Shown here one piece after another: positions 1 through 9,426 of a stretch of DNA of 64,000 nt. The translations under genes were made by a program, and so were the position numbers. Source of the DNA: Methylococcaceae bacterium. Lineage in GTDB: Bacteria > Pseudomonadota > Gammaproteobacteria > Methylococcales > Methylomonadaceae. Within the stretch, counting starts at the first letter, position 1; each line of letters starts with the position of its first letter. Where the stretch lies: positions 237,695-301,694 of the forward strand of contig JADKAL010000004.1 of assembly GCA_016715325.1 (NCBI GenBank), given 5' to 3'. The notes beneath the pieces were generated by a model. That model worked only from the letters and a program-made list of their open reading frames with translations, did not search any database and had not been told where the DNA came from.

Positions 1-1
1 C

Positions 2-403
2 TATGCGCACATCATCGGCAAACGGTTGATGGCCGAGCAGGCCAAACGGCATGGCTTTGCCGTACATCAGGAGTCATTGTTAAGCTACGACGATGCCACC
101 GGCCTGTTCGAATACATCGTAACCAGCAACCGGGATGTTTCACAAGCAGGACAAACTGGCGTCACATTTAATGCCGACACCGGCGCATTAGTGAAGTTAG
201 ACCCGCCCGCCACAGGGGAATTGTCCGGCGTAACCGTGCAATACTGGCTTATGGCCTTACACATGGCAAGCAGTTGGGGCTTGCCCTATAAGCTGTTCGT
301 TTGTTTTATGGGCTTGGTGATTACCATGTTATCCGTCACCGGCATTTATATCTGGTACAAGAAAAACCGGGCAGCGCGGCTAAAGCGGAAGGGTGTAACG
401 TGA
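2..403 (+). CDS. PepSY-domain membrane protein, C-terminal part (cut by window edge)
   Basis: The reading frame is open from the first bases, so the true start lies upstream of the window. The visible ~133 residues hold a PepSY-like segment in which a 'TFNADTGALVK' stretch follows a beta-strand-rich part. An 'LHMASSWGLPYKLF' motif and one strong transmembrane helix (around 'CFMGLVITMLSVTGIYIWY') come next, and the protein ends in a short basic tail. This layout is typical of PepSY-associated TM proteins of the inner membrane, often found beside TonB receptors and iron-uptake genes. Here it sits upstream of an efflux operon. The exact substrate or partner cannot be told from this fragment. Confidence 0.75.
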   Translation, partial: YAHIIGKRLMAEQAKRHGFAVHQESLLSYDDATGLFEYIVTSNRDVSQAGQTGVTFNADTGALVKLDPPATGELSGVTVQYWLMALHMASSWGLPYKLFVCFMGLVITMLSVTGIYIWYKKNRAARLKRKGVT

Positions 404-654
404 GCGAGGTTAATTTGGATAACGTTGGGATGTTAATGGCTTATCCATCGGCTTCAAGTGAATCCCCAAGGATTAACCGATGGGATTTATCTTATCTTTC
501 CTTTGGCGTACCCGAAAAGATGTATGAAAAATTAGGATTTATTTACCCATTCAGGTGGGGATTTCACGATCCGCAACGTCATATTATTTGGTATCTGCAT
601 ACGGTATGCCTTGTCGGGCGACGTTTCGTAAAACTATTGACGAATTTTTTATAG
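400..654 (+). CDS. Possible small hypothetical protein
   Basis: A GTG start overlaps the stop of the PepSY gene (GTGA) and opens an 84-residue frame with several aromatic residues and no recognisable domain. Translational coupling is the only support, since there is no separate ribosome-binding site and I recognise no family. It may equally be chance open frame between the PepSY gene and the efflux operon. Confidence 0.25.
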   Translation: MSEVNLDNVGMLMAYPSASSESPRINRWDLSYLSFGVPEKMYEKLGFIYPFRWGFHDPQRHIIWYLHTVCLVGRRFVKLLTNFL

Positions 655-708
655 GGAAAGTGAAAAGGGCTGCGAAAGCATTGCTGACCCAACAGACGAC
701 CCACAATA

Positions 709-1833
709 ATGATGAATGAATCGACCCACATGCACAGCAATGATTCTTCGATAACGCCATCCGAACGCCATTATTTAGCCAAAGCATTATGGGTGTGTTG
801 GCTGTTGGCCTGCAACAGTGTGTTTTGCCTGTTGGCACAAGCCGACGAACCTACCCCCGTGCAAACCCAGTTGCTGTCCGAACTGGCGCTGTATCCCGAA
901 GCCACCGCACCCGCCCATGTTGTCAGCCTCAACGATGCCGCCATTGCCGCCCAGGTGGCGGGTCAGGTGGCCGAAGTGCCGGTACGGGTAGGCGATCAGG
1001 TCAAGGCGGGGGCGGTGCTGGTGAAGCTGGCGTGTACGGATTACCAGATAGAACATGAAAAACTCAAAGCCGAACGCCAAACGGTACAAGCCAAGCTGGA
1101 ACTGGCACAGTGGCACCTCAAACAATCGGAATTGCTAGTAGGTCAACGCACCTTGCCGATGGAAAAGGCCCAGGAGCGCCGTGCCGAGTTGGCCGTTTTG
1201 AAAGGCGAACTGAACGCCCATGGCCATAAGATCAAGGCCGCCGAACGGCAACTGGCGGCTTGTTCCATCAAGGCCCCGTTTGCCGGGATCGTGACCGAAC
1301 GCAACGTTGCCGTCGGCCAACTGGTCGGGAACGGCACAATGGTCGCAAAACTGCTCGACCTGAGCCGGGCGGAAGTGTCGGCACAGGTCAGCAGCCACGA
1401 TATTGCCGCCTTACAGTCGGCAGGCGGCTTGTCCTTCGACCATGATGGCAAACGCTACCCGTTGATTTTACGGGCAATCCTGCCCGCCATCCAGAGCCAA
1501 ACCGGTAGCCAGGAGGTCCGGTTGGACTTTAAGGCTTCACCTGCCCGCCCTGGGGCGGCAGGACGCTTGGTGTGGCAGGATAAGGTGCAACACATCGCTA
1601 CTGAACTATTAGTTAAACGCGGCGAACACTTGGGGGTGTTTACCGTAAATGGCGATAGCGCGCATTTCCACCCACTGCCCGATGCCCAGAATGGGCGGCC
1701 TGCGGTCATTACCTTGCCGCCCGATACGCCGATTATCGTGTCCGGGCAATACAGCCTGAATGACGGTAGCAAAGTTAAGGTGAAAAACCTTGGCTTGAAA
1801 AATGCTGCAACCAAGGAAATTACTCCGCCATGA
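709..1833 (+). CDS. RND efflux periplasmic adaptor (HlyD/AcrA family)
   Basis: This 374-residue protein would be the membrane fusion protein linking an inner-membrane RND pump to an outer-membrane channel. After a hydrophobic signal segment (about residues 27-45) it has the lipoyl half-motif 'AGQVAEVPVRVGDQVKAGAVLVKL'-like region near residues 85-110. A charged coiled-coil hairpin (about 115-180) precedes the second lipoyl half 'APFAGIVTERNVAVGQLV' and beta-barrel sequence. The neighbours are the pump at 1930 and a TolC-like gene at 5055 in the same direction, so it is the first gene of a tripartite operon. No good Shine-Dalgarno precedes the chosen ATG; an ATG at 730 is an alternative start. 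Substrate unknown. Confidence 0.88.
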   Translation: MMNESTHMHSNDSSITPSERHYLAKALWVCWLLACNSVFCLLAQADEPTPVQTQLLSELALYPEATAPAHVVSLNDAAIAAQVAGQVAEVPVRVGDQVKAGAVLVKLACTDYQIEHEKLKAERQTVQAKLELAQWHLKQSELLVGQRTLPMEKAQERRAELAVLKGELNAHGHKIKAAERQLAACSIKAPFAGIVTERNVAVGQLVGNGTMVAKLLDLSRAEVSAQVSSHDIAALQSAGGLSFDHDGKRYPLILRAILPAIQSQTGSQEVRLDFKASPARPGAAGRLVWQDKVQHIATELLVKRGEHLGVFTVNGDSAHFHPLPDAQNGRPAVITLPPDTPIIVSGQYSLNDGSKVKVKNLGLKNAATKEITPP

Positions 1834-1929
1834 GCGCCATGCAGGCAAGAATTCTCAGGAAGCAAATCCCGTTGTCATTGCCTGGGATAATAATGCGTAT
1901 CTTCACCCATTTGGCAAGGATGCCCGGCC

Positions 1930-4900
1930 ATGTGGCTTAACAAACTTTACCATAACCATGTCTTTGCCACCCTGGCTTACTTGTTGGTGGTGGTGTTGGG
2001 CTTGTTGGCCTATCCGCAGTTGCCCCGGGAACGGGCGCCGGAGCAGCAATCCCGGGTGGTCGATATTGCGGTTACCCTGCCTGGTGTCTCTGCCGACGAT
2101 GCCGAAAAGCTGGCACTCGACCCCATCGAGCGGATGATCCGTACCAAGATTAAAGACCTGGAATTCGTCCACGGCATGACCATGAAAGGTACCGCCAATG
2201 TGTCGGTGACCTTTAAAGAGAATATCAAGCCAGCCCTCTATGAGCGGCGGGTCCAGGAACTGCGCCGTGAAATCCAGGCTCTGGTTGCTTCCGATTTACC
2301 GAAAGGCATCCCACCGCTGGACATCCAGGAACAGAATAGCACCGACCCGGATGTGTTCGAAATCCTGGTCTACGGCCCCGGTAATGACGACAACTTTCGC
2401 CGCCAAGCCCGGCAAGTACAGCGCGACCTGCAACAATTGCCGGGTACAGCGACAACCACGACCCTGGGACTGGAAGATTCCGAGCTGCATATCGTCTTCC
2501 AACCCGAACGTTTGGGTGAGTTAGGGATAGCCGCCAGCGCCCTGACAACCACAATCCAGGACTATTTTAAGGAGTCTACCCTCGGTGCCGTCGACATCGA
2601 CGGGGACGAATGGCAGGTGCGCGTGAGCGCTTCCGAAGAGGTGGCGGCCAATCTGGCAGCATTGCCGGTCTCCGCTGGAAAAGGATCAGTCAAATTGGGG
2701 GAGATTGCCGACATCACCCGTGCCAGCCGGGCCATCGGTGTCGGCGGTATCCGCTTTCGCGGGCAACACGCCGTGAGCGTATCAGTCACTAAACTTCCCG
2801 GTGCCAATACCCTGGCCCTGGTGGAGCAGATCAAAGCTTATATTGTTGCCCGCAACCAAAACAGCGCTAAAACCGGTGTGCAATTGTTCCTGAAGTCCGA
2901 CCAGTCGGATGAAATCCGCAAAGCGCTGGCCCTGATGGAGCAACATGCCTGGTCAGGGATGTTATTGGTGTTGGCGGTGACCTGGCTAATGCTGGGGACG
3001 CGCCTGGCCTTCCTGACCACATTGGCCGTGCCGTTTTCCCTGGCCGGGGTCTTTATTGTCCTGCAAGTGACCGAACAATCCTTGAACCTCAGCGTCTTGC
3101 TCGGCGTGGTGATCGTGCTGGGCATGCTGGTGGACGATGCCGTGGTCGTCATCGAAGCCATCGGCCAGTATCTTAGCCGGGGCTTGGCACCGCTATCGGC
3201 AACTGTGGCGGCCTTGCGCGAAGTCTGGTTGCCGGTGGCGACCTCCTCTTTTACCACCATGGCCAGCTTTCTGCCCTTGACCCTGATGGGCGGCACCTTG
3301 GGCGTATTGATGGGTGTGGTACCGCAAGTGGTGTGTATGGGGTTATTGGTCAGCCTGGTACAGGCGTTGTGGATTTTGCCCGCCCAGGCAGCGGTTGTGG
3401 TCAGGCCGGAGCCGAGGGCAGGTAAGGCTGCCAATACTTCCGTAGCACCCAAGGTCACTCAGGACAACTGGCGCAGACGTTTTCGGCATACCCTGCAAAA
3501 GCGTTATACCCGGGGCTTAATTCGCTTGCTGCGCGCCCCTAAACGCACCTTGTTCAGCGTACTGGCGTTGCTGGGCTTAACCCTGGCTGCGTGGTGGTTC
3601 GACTGGGTGGGGTTTGCCCCGGAACCCGAAGGTGCCAGCCTGGGTTTTACCGTCACCGTGGAAATGCCCAAGTCCACGCCCTTGGCGCGCACCCTGGATA
3701 AGCTGGATGAAATCGAAGCTATGCTCATGCCGGTCTTTAAGCCGGGGGAAATGCGGGCTAGCAGCATCCAAAGCGGCGAGACCGACGTTAATGGCACCCT
3801 CCGTAACCAACCCCGTTTTGGCAACCTGTATTTTAGCTTGAACCCTGACAGTGGCCGCGATGCCAAGGCGCTATTGCCACTAGTCAGGGAACGCTTAGAC
3901 CAACAATTGCAGGGGGTGGCCAATTATTGGCTCCAGGATGAAGCGGATTGGGGCGCTCCGGCAGAAAAAGACCTGGCCTTTTCGATAAGCGGTATTGATA
4001 ACCGGGAGCTGGATAAGGCCATTGTGCAAATCAAGGCTATCCTGAAGGCGATTCCTGGGGTGCACAATATCGGCGTGGAAAACGAGGGCGGCGACCCCGA
4101 ACTTAAGCTGCATTTGAACGGTGATGCCATCCAGCGCGCCGGACTGAGTGCCAGCACGGTCACCAGCGCCCTGCAACTGTTAACGGGCGGCGAGGTCGTC
4201 GGCCATTTTATCGAGGCGGGCGAAACCGTCAACATCCGGGTGCAGGCGGGCAAAAGCCAGGCGCATGATATCAAGGCCTTGCTGCAACATCCTGTGATCC
4301 GACCAGATGGCGGCAGCATCCAAATCGGGCAACTGGTGACGGCTGAACTTGCCGAGGGGACGACCGGCGGCCACCACCATCAGTTTGAACACTCCAACAC
4401 CGTAATGGCTGACCTGGAGGAAGGCGGCAAGGATGTCCTGGCCGTCACCCGCCTGGTTGAAGACCAATGGCGCCAGATTGTCGACCGGCACCCGAATGTC
4501 AAGCTGAAAACCGCTGGCAAGGCCGAGGAACTCCGCAAAAATTTGAGCCTGCTGTGGCAGAAGTTTATCTTGGGCATCGGCCTGATCTTCCTGATTGTTG
4601 GTGCCCAGTTTCGCAGCTTTGTCATGCCATTCTTAGTGTTGCTGAAAGTGCCAATGGCCTTTGCGGGCTTGATCTTGGGGCTATTGATCTCGCGTGAGCC
4701 GATTAGCCCAAATACTTTGTATGGAGCAGTGGCGTTAGCCGGGATTGCGGTGAATTCGGCGATCCTGATGTTTTCCGCTGGGCATGACCGCCTGGCGGAC
4801 GGCATGGGGGTCGTCCATGCCACGGTGTATGCAGCAAAACGGCGGATGTTACCGATCTTGATCACCTCGTTCACCACCCTGGTGGGCTTGTTGCCACTGG

Positions 4901-5058
4901 CGATGAGCAACGACCCGGCTACCGTTGAATGGCGGCCGGTCGCCACCGCCATCGTCTGGGGGGTAGGTTTTTCCACGGTATTGACCCTGTTCATCGTGCC
5001 GTTGCTGTATCGGCTGGCAATGGGCTTTGCCTACCGGAAGACCAGACCAGCACAATGA
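1930..5058 (+). CDS. RND-family efflux permease (AcrB/AcrF superfamily)
   Basis: This is a proton-driven inner-membrane pump of 1042 residues, the normal RND length. It has an N-terminal helix, a large periplasmic domain, a block of helices with the proton-relay aspartate pair in 'GMLVDDAVVVIEAI' (about residue 402), a second periplasmic domain and a second helix block ending near residue 1035. The 'LPREREPE'-like opening and 'LDPIERMI' segment resemble the multidrug/heavy-metal-independent AcrB branch rather than CusA. The start is supported by an AAGGA-like ribosome-binding site at about 1916. The stop overlaps the next start (ATGA), so the TolC-type gene is translationally coupled. Substrate cannot be inferred. 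Confidence 0.93.
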   Translation: MWLNKLYHNHVFATLAYLLVVVLGLLAYPQLPRERAPEQQSRVVDIAVTLPGVSADDAEKLALDPIERMIRTKIKDLEFVHGMTMKGTANVSVTFKENIKPALYERRVQELRREIQALVASDLPKGIPPLDIQEQNSTDPDVFEILVYGPGNDDNFRRQARQVQRDLQQLPGTATTTTLGLEDSELHIVFQPERLGELGIAASALTTTIQDYFKESTLGAVDIDGDEWQVRVSASEEVAANLAALPVSAGKGSVKLGEIADITRASRAIGVGGIRFRGQHAVSVSVTKLPGANTLALVEQIKAYIVARNQNSAKTGVQLFLKSDQSDEIRKALALMEQHAWSGMLLVLAVTWLMLGTRLAFLTTLAVPFSLAGVFIVLQVTEQSLNLSVLLGVVIVLGMLVDDAVVVIEAIGQYLSRGLAPLSATVAALREVWLPVATSSFTTMASFLPLTLMGGTLGVLMGVVPQVVCMGLLVSLVQALWILPAQAAVVVRPEPRAGKAANTSVAPKVTQDNWRRRFRHTLQKRYTRGLIRLLRAPKRTLFSVLALLGLTLAAWWFDWVGFAPEPEGASLGFTVTVEMPKSTPLARTLDKLDEIEAMLMPVFKPGEMRASSIQSGETDVNGTLRNQPRFGNLYFSLNPDSGRDAKALLPLVRERLDQQLQGVANYWLQDEADWGAPAEKDLAFSISGIDNRELDKAIVQIKAILKAIPGVHNIGVENEGGDPELKLHLNGDAIQRAGLSASTVTSALQLLTGGEVVGHFIEAGETVNIRVQAGKSQAHDIKALLQHPVIRPDGGSIQIGQLVTAELAEGTTGGHHHQFEHSNTVMADLEEGGKDVLAVTRLVEDQWRQIVDRHPNVKLKTAGKAEELRKNLSLLWQKFILGIGLIFLIVGAQFRSFVMPFLVLLKVPMAFAGLILGLLISREPISPNTLYGAVALAGIAVNSAILMFSAGHDRLADGMGVVHATVYAAKRRMLPILITSFTTLVGLLPLAMSNDPATVEWRPVATAIVWGVGFSTVLTLFIVPLLYRLAMGFAYRKTRPAQ

Positions 5059-6548
5059 TCATTATGGAAGACAATAGCTTGATTGATAAGACGCGAAGGT
5101 TTAGCCAATCACCTAACACAATATTGTTGCCCCTCATAGTATCGGCACTGTGGTTGATGTTGTCACATCCCAACCCCGCCCAAGCCACCGACTTGCTGGC
5201 GGTGTACAACCAGGCCGCCCTGGAAGACCCCCAGATAGAGCAGGCCAGGGCAACGTTATCTGCTGTCCAGGAGACCCAAACCCAGGCCAGCGCCGCCTTG
5301 TTCCAACCGGAAGTTAACATCTCCGCCAATGTCAACAAGGCCTGGTCGACTATCAAGGAAAGCGGTGGGGGCGGGATAACCGGGTCAACCGGCAGTTTCA
5401 ACTACATCAACGACGGCTACAGCCTGACCTTAAGCCAGCCCATCCTGCATGTCGACCGCTTTATCCAGTGGCAACAGGCCGACAGCAAGGTCGCCCAGGC
5501 CGAAGCCCAGTTTGCGGCGGCGGAAAGTGAACTGCTGCTTAGGGTGGCGGAGCGTTACTTTGCCGTCCTCGCAGCCCAGGAAAATCTGGTCTTCGCCAAG
5601 GCGCAAGCCGATTCCCTGGCCCGGAAGTTAAACGAGACCCAACAACACGAAGCGGCGGGTTATCTGGCCATGACCGATGTCCTGGAGGCGCAAAGCGGTT
5701 ATGACCACGCCGCCGCCGATGTGGTCGAGTCCGAACAAAAGCTCAAGGATGCCACCGAAAGCCTGGAGGAAGCCACCGGCGTCCATTATAGCGACCTAGC
5801 TAAGCTCAAGGACGACATCCCCCTGGTGCCGCCCGACCCGGCGATCGAAGCACGCTGGGTCGAACAGGCCTTGAACCAAAATCTGGGGCTGAAGGCGGAA
5901 GAATACGCCGTCCAGATGGCCAAGGCCGATATTGACGTTGCCAAGGCTGGTCATTTGCCTACCCTGGACGCCAACGGCAGCTACGGGGTCAACAACACGG
6001 GGGGTGGACGCTTTGGCTCGGTCGAAGGGGAAGATATCATTATTGGCTTGAACTTCAATATGCCGATCTACCTGGGCGGCCGGGTCAACTCCAAGACCCG
6101 GGAAGCCCAACAGCTGTACCGGAAAAGCCAGGGCCTGTTGAAACAAACCCAACGCGCCGTCAAACGCCAGGCCAGCCAAGCGTTCCTGGGGGTGACGGCA
6201 GGCATTAGCCGGGTCAAGGCTTGGCAGGATACCCTGAAATCCAGCGATGCTGCCGAACAAGGCACCGAAGCCGGTTTCCGTGCTGGTTACCGGACACCGC
6301 TGGACATGATCGTCGCTGAACGTGACCGTCTTAGCGCCCAGCGCGATCTCAGCCGGGCACGCTATGACTATCTACTCAGCACATTGAGGTTGAAACAGGC
6401 CGTGGGCACGCTGTCGCCGGAAGATTTAGTGAAGGTGAATGCTTGGTTGGATGACTCGAAACCCACTCAGCCAGCGGATATCACGACAGAAATCAGCGTA
6501 CCGAGTAATCGAGAGGAACCCGGACAAAACCCTGGTAAACCGGAATAA
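5055..6548 (+). CDS. TolC-family outer-membrane efflux channel
   Basis: About 497 residues if started at the ATG overlapping the pump's stop; another in-frame ATG lies at 5064. A hydrophobic segment ('LLPLIVSALWLMLSHPNPAQA') looks like a signal peptide with an Ala-X-Ala-like cleavage site. It is followed by 'DLLAVYNQAALEDPQIEQARA', the classic first helix of the TolC/outer-membrane efflux protein family. Two internally related halves rich in alpha-helical Ala/Gln/Glu follow, including 'GYRTPLDMIVAERDRLSAQRDL', the usual second-repeat signature. It would be the outer-membrane conduit for the HlyD-RND pair upstream. The ~40-residue polar tail after residue 455 is not part of the barrel. Confidence 0.92.
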   Translation: MIIMEDNSLIDKTRRFSQSPNTILLPLIVSALWLMLSHPNPAQATDLLAVYNQAALEDPQIEQARATLSAVQETQTQASAALFQPEVNISANVNKAWSTIKESGGGGITGSTGSFNYINDGYSLTLSQPILHVDRFIQWQQADSKVAQAEAQFAAAESELLLRVAERYFAVLAAQENLVFAKAQADSLARKLNETQQHEAAGYLAMTDVLEAQSGYDHAAADVVESEQKLKDATESLEEATGVHYSDLAKLKDDIPLVPPDPAIEARWVEQALNQNLGLKAEEYAVQMAKADIDVAKAGHLPTLDANGSYGVNNTGGGRFGSVEGEDIIIGLNFNMPIYLGGRVNSKTREAQQLYRKSQGLLKQTQRAVKRQASQAFLGVTAGISRVKAWQDTLKSSDAAEQGTEAGFRAGYRTPLDMIVAERDRLSAQRDLSRARYDYLLSTLRLKQAVGTLSPEDLVKVNAWLDDSKPTQPADITTEISVPSNREEPGQNPGKPE

Positions 6549-6618
6549 ATCAAGCAAATAATCTAACAATTCAGGATAAGTACAACCATTTTCCAAGCCA
6601 ACCACAGGAGAAAAAGCC

Positions 6619-6900
6619 ATGAACAAAGCCGAACTCATTGAAGCCGTCAGCCTCCGCAGCCTCCGCAGCAAGGCGCAAACTGAGGATATTGTAAACGCCA
6701 TGCTGCTTACCATCTCGGAAACGTTGGAACGAGGCGGCAACGTCCGCCTGGTGGGTTTCGGCACTTTTTCCGTTGTTGAACGCTCAGCCCGCGAAGGCAG
6801 GAACCCGGTAAATGGGCAAACCATCAAAATCCCTGCCAGAAAAGCCGTTAGGTTTAAGGCGGGCAAGGCTTTGGCTGAATCAGTGGCAAAGACATCATAG
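6619..6900 (+). CDS. HU-family DNA-binding protein
   Basis: A 93-residue HU/IHF-family nucleoid protein. It begins 'MNKAELIEAVSLRS' and carries the conserved 'GFGTFSVVERSAREGRNP' turn, 'G..IKIPA' and 'V.FKAGKAL' segments that form the DNA-bending arm and C-terminal helix. Length is normal for HU. It has an AGGAGA ribosome-binding site about 8 bases upstream. A convincing rho-independent terminator lies at 6984-7010, so it is probably a single-gene transcript separate from the efflux operon ~70 bp upstream. A short 'LRSLRS' duplication after residue 12 is slightly unusual. Confidence 0.93.
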   Translation: MNKAELIEAVSLRSLRSKAQTEDIVNAMLLTISETLERGGNVRLVGFGTFSVVERSAREGRNPVNGQTIKIPARKAVRFKAGKALAESVAKTS

Positions 6901-6983
6901 CCCATTTACCGCACCCAACCCTCATTCCGGGAGATCTTTATTCTGCGCCAACATTGAACCCTTTTAGATTGTGCCCTCGGCTT

Positions 6984-7010
6984 GCCCAGGGTTTATCCCT
7001 GGGCTTTTTT
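6984..7010 (+). terminator. Rho-independent terminator after the HU gene
   Basis: A perfect 8-bp stem (GCCCAGGG / CCCTGGGC) with a 5-base loop is followed directly by six T residues. It lies about 85 bases after the HU stop codon. Confidence 0.9.
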
Positions 7011-7096
7011 AACGACAGCCCTGGCTAGACAAGAGTTAACCGTCTGCTTTTGAAGCAGTAAGACATTCGATTAACAGGTGCCAACAGCCGTTTTGG

Positions 7097-7976
7097 GTGT
7101 GCGCCGTGCTAAGGCGGCGTTTTCCAGTGGGTGAAAGTCCCACCCGGCAACTTTTGCTCCAGCCGGAAGCAATCGGAGCATTCATAGAGGTAACGAAGTG
7201 GATGAAGCCTCCGATGAAGAGGGTCACTAGGTGACTTGGCGAGTGTACAGGCCGCAACGCGAGTGAACGCTGAGCAATCCTCGAAAAGGTAGATGCGTAG
7301 GCCGACCCGTCAACCCATGCGGGGAAGGCTGGTACGTCTGGGGTAGTGAGCAATGACAAGAACCCAGGCGCTGCGCCGGGGTAGTGGCGGCAGCATGTAC
7401 ACAAGGAAAACGCAGGCAACACGGGAAGCCCCATTATGTGATCGCACGTAACGATCAACCAGTTGTCGGTGACGGCTAGGCTGGGCGTATTGGGGTGGCG
7501 GAGAGGCTCGTACTACCGTTGAAACCGGGTAATGCCGGTGGAGGGAATGAGCCTCAGTTCAAGATCGATACTGGAAGTAGCGAAGTATAGGAGATTGGGG
7601 CAACCCTATAAACTCCATTAATTTGCAGGAAATACGAAAGGTATCACAAGCTGAAGTGAAGGAAGAACCCGGATAATCCGGGAAGTCAATATCTCCCAAG
7701 TGGTGATAGTGGCGGTTATGCCAATTTCGATGTTTAGCAGTATTCTGGCTGGGTGATACGGACTTTTTCCATGGCTTGCTCGATTGAGGGTGACTTTCCG
7801 TGGACGATTGCTTGGTGTCTTGTCCGAGAGCCCAGTGCCTGAGATAGGCTCGCTGGGTTCGATGAGGGGGATGTGGAAACGGGGTTATAGTTCTTGCTAT
7901 TAGGGCACCGCCAGACGAAAGAGGCGGCAACAGACAAGCAAAACCTAACGCTACCGCGTCACATCTCTACTCTACC
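7097..7976 (+). mobile_element. Group II intron ribozyme without an intron-encoded protein
   Basis: The 5' end has the GTGYG-type start (GTGTG at 7097 or GTGCG at 7099) and soon the 'GGTGAAAGTCCCAC' element characteristic of domain I in bacterial group II introns. Long structured, ORF-free sequence follows. A domain V-like hairpin lies at 7828-7860: GAGCCCAG / CTGGGTTC arms, an inner GCCT..AGGC stem with a GAGA loop, and the catalytic AGC triad near its 5' end. A plausible 3' end is the CTACTCTAC run near 7968-7976. Only about 880 bases separate the ends, and no reverse transcriptase/maturase is encoded on either strand. It must therefore be either an ORF-less intron mobilised in trans or a deletion product. 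The 3' boundary and domain VI are uncertain. Confidence 0.72.
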
Positions 7977-8028
7977 GACAGCACCATTTCGATTTTTTTA
8001 ATAAGGCATTATCCTGACAGCCGGCTTT

Positions 8029-8173
8029 GAGGGTGTAAATAATTCTGTGTAACTGCCGTCAGGTTTAGTTAAATATAATCTTGCAGCCGATCCTCGAATT
8101 CAATCATAAACCGGTTCAAGGCGGATTTCCAATTCTTGATGGGCATGGTCCATTTTTGTGAAGCCTCCTGAAT
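8029..8173 (-). mobile_element. Relic: 3' end of an IS256-family element
   Basis: These 145 bases are the reverse complement of 21231-21375, the 3' end and terminal inverted repeat of the intact IS256-family element in this window. They include the last codons of the transposase and the GAGGGTGTAAAT terminus. Identity stops exactly at 8173, where the IS3 element begins, so the rest of this IS256 copy was removed. Confidence 0.92.
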
Positions 8174-8203
8174 TGATCTTGCCCTGATTTCACGGACACT
8201 CCA

Positions 8204-9064
8204 CTAAGCGATTTTTTTGGCTTCAAACGCTTCCGGGCTGAGATAGCCCAGTTTTGAATGAAGCCGTTTGCGATTGTAATATACTTCGATATATTCGAAC
8301 ACCTGGGACTTGGCATCAGAACGGGTCTTAAAGCGTTCACCATGAATAGCTTCGACTTTGAAACTGTGGTTCCAGCTTTCCATGGCGGCGTTATCATAAC
8401 AGTCGCCTTTTTTACTCATGCTGCAAATCAGCTGATGTTTTCTGAACAGCGTTTGGTAAACGGCTGAACAATATTGGCTGCCCCGGTCAGAATGAACTAT
8501 CACACCCTTCGGCATCTTCCGATTCCATAACGCCATGATAAGGGCATCGCACACTAAAGTTGCCGTCATGCGCTCGGCGATTGCCCAGCCAATGACCCGC
8601 CTCGAATAAAGCTCAAGCACGACCGCCAGGTACAGCCAGCCTTCGTCCGTCCAGATATAAGTGATGTCCGACACCCACTTTTGGTCGGGCTTGGCTGCAC
8701 TGAAATCCTGACCTAGCAGATTGGGCGCAACCGGCAAGGAATGCTTGCTGTTGGTGGTCGCCTTGTATTTCTTGGCCGCCTTCGCCCTAAGGCCATTGAT
8801 CCGCATGATCCGGGCGACGCGGTGGCGGCTCGCCAAAATGCCTTCGGCCTTAAGCCTGCGGGCGACCCTGGGCGCACCGGGACGTCCTTTCTCGTCATCG
8901 AAAACACGCTTTATTTCAATCTTAAGCGACTGGGTCGATCGCTCCCTAGCAGAATGTGGCCTGCGTTCCCAGGCGTAATAGCCACTGCGCGACACCGACA
9001 GCAGGCGGCACATCATGCCCACCGGGAATTGCGTTTCATTAGTCTTGATCATGGCGTACTTCAC
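8204..9064 (-). CDS. IS3-family transposase OrfB (DDE integrase domain)
   Basis: 286 residues with an N-terminal HTH_21-like segment ('LLSVSRSGYYAW') and an rve integrase core. The DDE residues are visible in 'WVSDITYIWTDEGWLYLAVVLELYSRRVIGWA', 'VIVHSDRGSQYCS' and 'NAAMESWNHSFKVE'. It overlaps orfA by 4 bases. A fused OrfAB transposase is normally made by -1 frameshifting in this family, and an A6G slippery run (T6 on the plus strand at 9095-9100) lies near the end of orfA. It looks intact and potentially active. Confidence 0.93.
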   Translation of the reverse strand: MKYAMIKTNETQFPVGMMCRLLSVSRSGYYAWERRPHSARERSTQSLKIEIKRVFDDEKGRPGAPRVARRLKAEGILASRHRVARIMRINGLRAKAAKKYKATTNSKHSLPVAPNLLGQDFSAAKPDQKWVSDITYIWTDEGWLYLAVVLELYSRRVIGWAIAERMTATLVCDALIMALWNRKMPKGVIVHSDRGSQYCSAVYQTLFRKHQLICSMSKKGDCYDNAAMESWNHSFKVEAIHGERFKTRSDAKSQVFEYIEVYYNRKRLHSKLGYLSPEAFEAKKIA

Positions 9065-9363
9065 TTGGGCAGTTTCGCGAAGTACGCCGCCGCCTTTTTT
9101 AGGAAGGCAACCTCGTCTTCCAGGCGGGCGTTTTCACGCTTAAGCCTAGCCATTTCAGCTTGCTGGAGCTTTTGCTCTTCAAAGGGTTGCCCTGTTTGCC
9201 GACGTTTTGCACGCCAGGCATACAAGGTCGCCTCTGTAAGCCCTAAATCTTTCGATACCGTCGGAATACCGTCCCGATCAGCACGTTCCAATGCTTGCTC
9301 TTTAAACTGTGGCGTGTATTTGTTTCGTACAATCTGTAGGTTTGGTTCTTTTTTGGTTTTCAT
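9061..9363 (-). CDS. IS3-family transposase OrfA (HTH)
   Basis: A 100-residue protein starting 'MKTKKEPNLQIVRNKYTPQF'. It has a helix-turn-helix ('GIPTVSKDLGLTEATLYAWR') and a C-terminal leucine-zipper-like coiled coil ('ARLKRENARLEDEVAFLKKA'), the standard layout of IS3 OrfA. It supplies the DNA-binding part of the OrfAB fusion. The slippery A6G run falls in the last codons. Confidence 0.92.
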   Translation of the reverse strand: MKTKKEPNLQIVRNKYTPQFKEQALERADRDGIPTVSKDLGLTEATLYAWRAKRRQTGQPFEEQKLQQAEMARLKRENARLEDEVAFLKKAAAYFAKLPK

Positions 9364-9426
9364 TATTCACCTCGGTTTTAGAGATTACTCTCTTAGCCGA
9401 GTGTCCGCTAGAGTGGGGCAAGATCA

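Larger units (their letters stand above)
8174..9426 (-). mobile_element. IS3-family insertion sequence, complete
   Basis: A 1253-bp element bounded by imperfect inverted repeats: TGATCTTGCCC...GGACACTC at 8174 and its complement ending at 9426. It contains the two overlapping ORFs typical of IS3 elements. The outer flanks (AAT at 8171-8173, CTC at 9427-9429) do not form a target duplication. The element therefore does not sit in its original insertion context. The left flank is an IS256 relic and the right flank is mid-gene in a TIR-WD40 sequence, which suggests an IS-mediated deletion. Confidence 0.92.

Noticed and set aside
7559-7930. Minus-strand ORF inside the group II intron
   Set aside because: No start signal or protein-like features; it is antisense to structured intron RNA.
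8741-9426. Long plus-strand frame that runs through the IS3 element into the TIR gene
   Set aside because: The first ~230 codons are antisense to the IS3 transposase genes; only the part after 9426 is gene-like.
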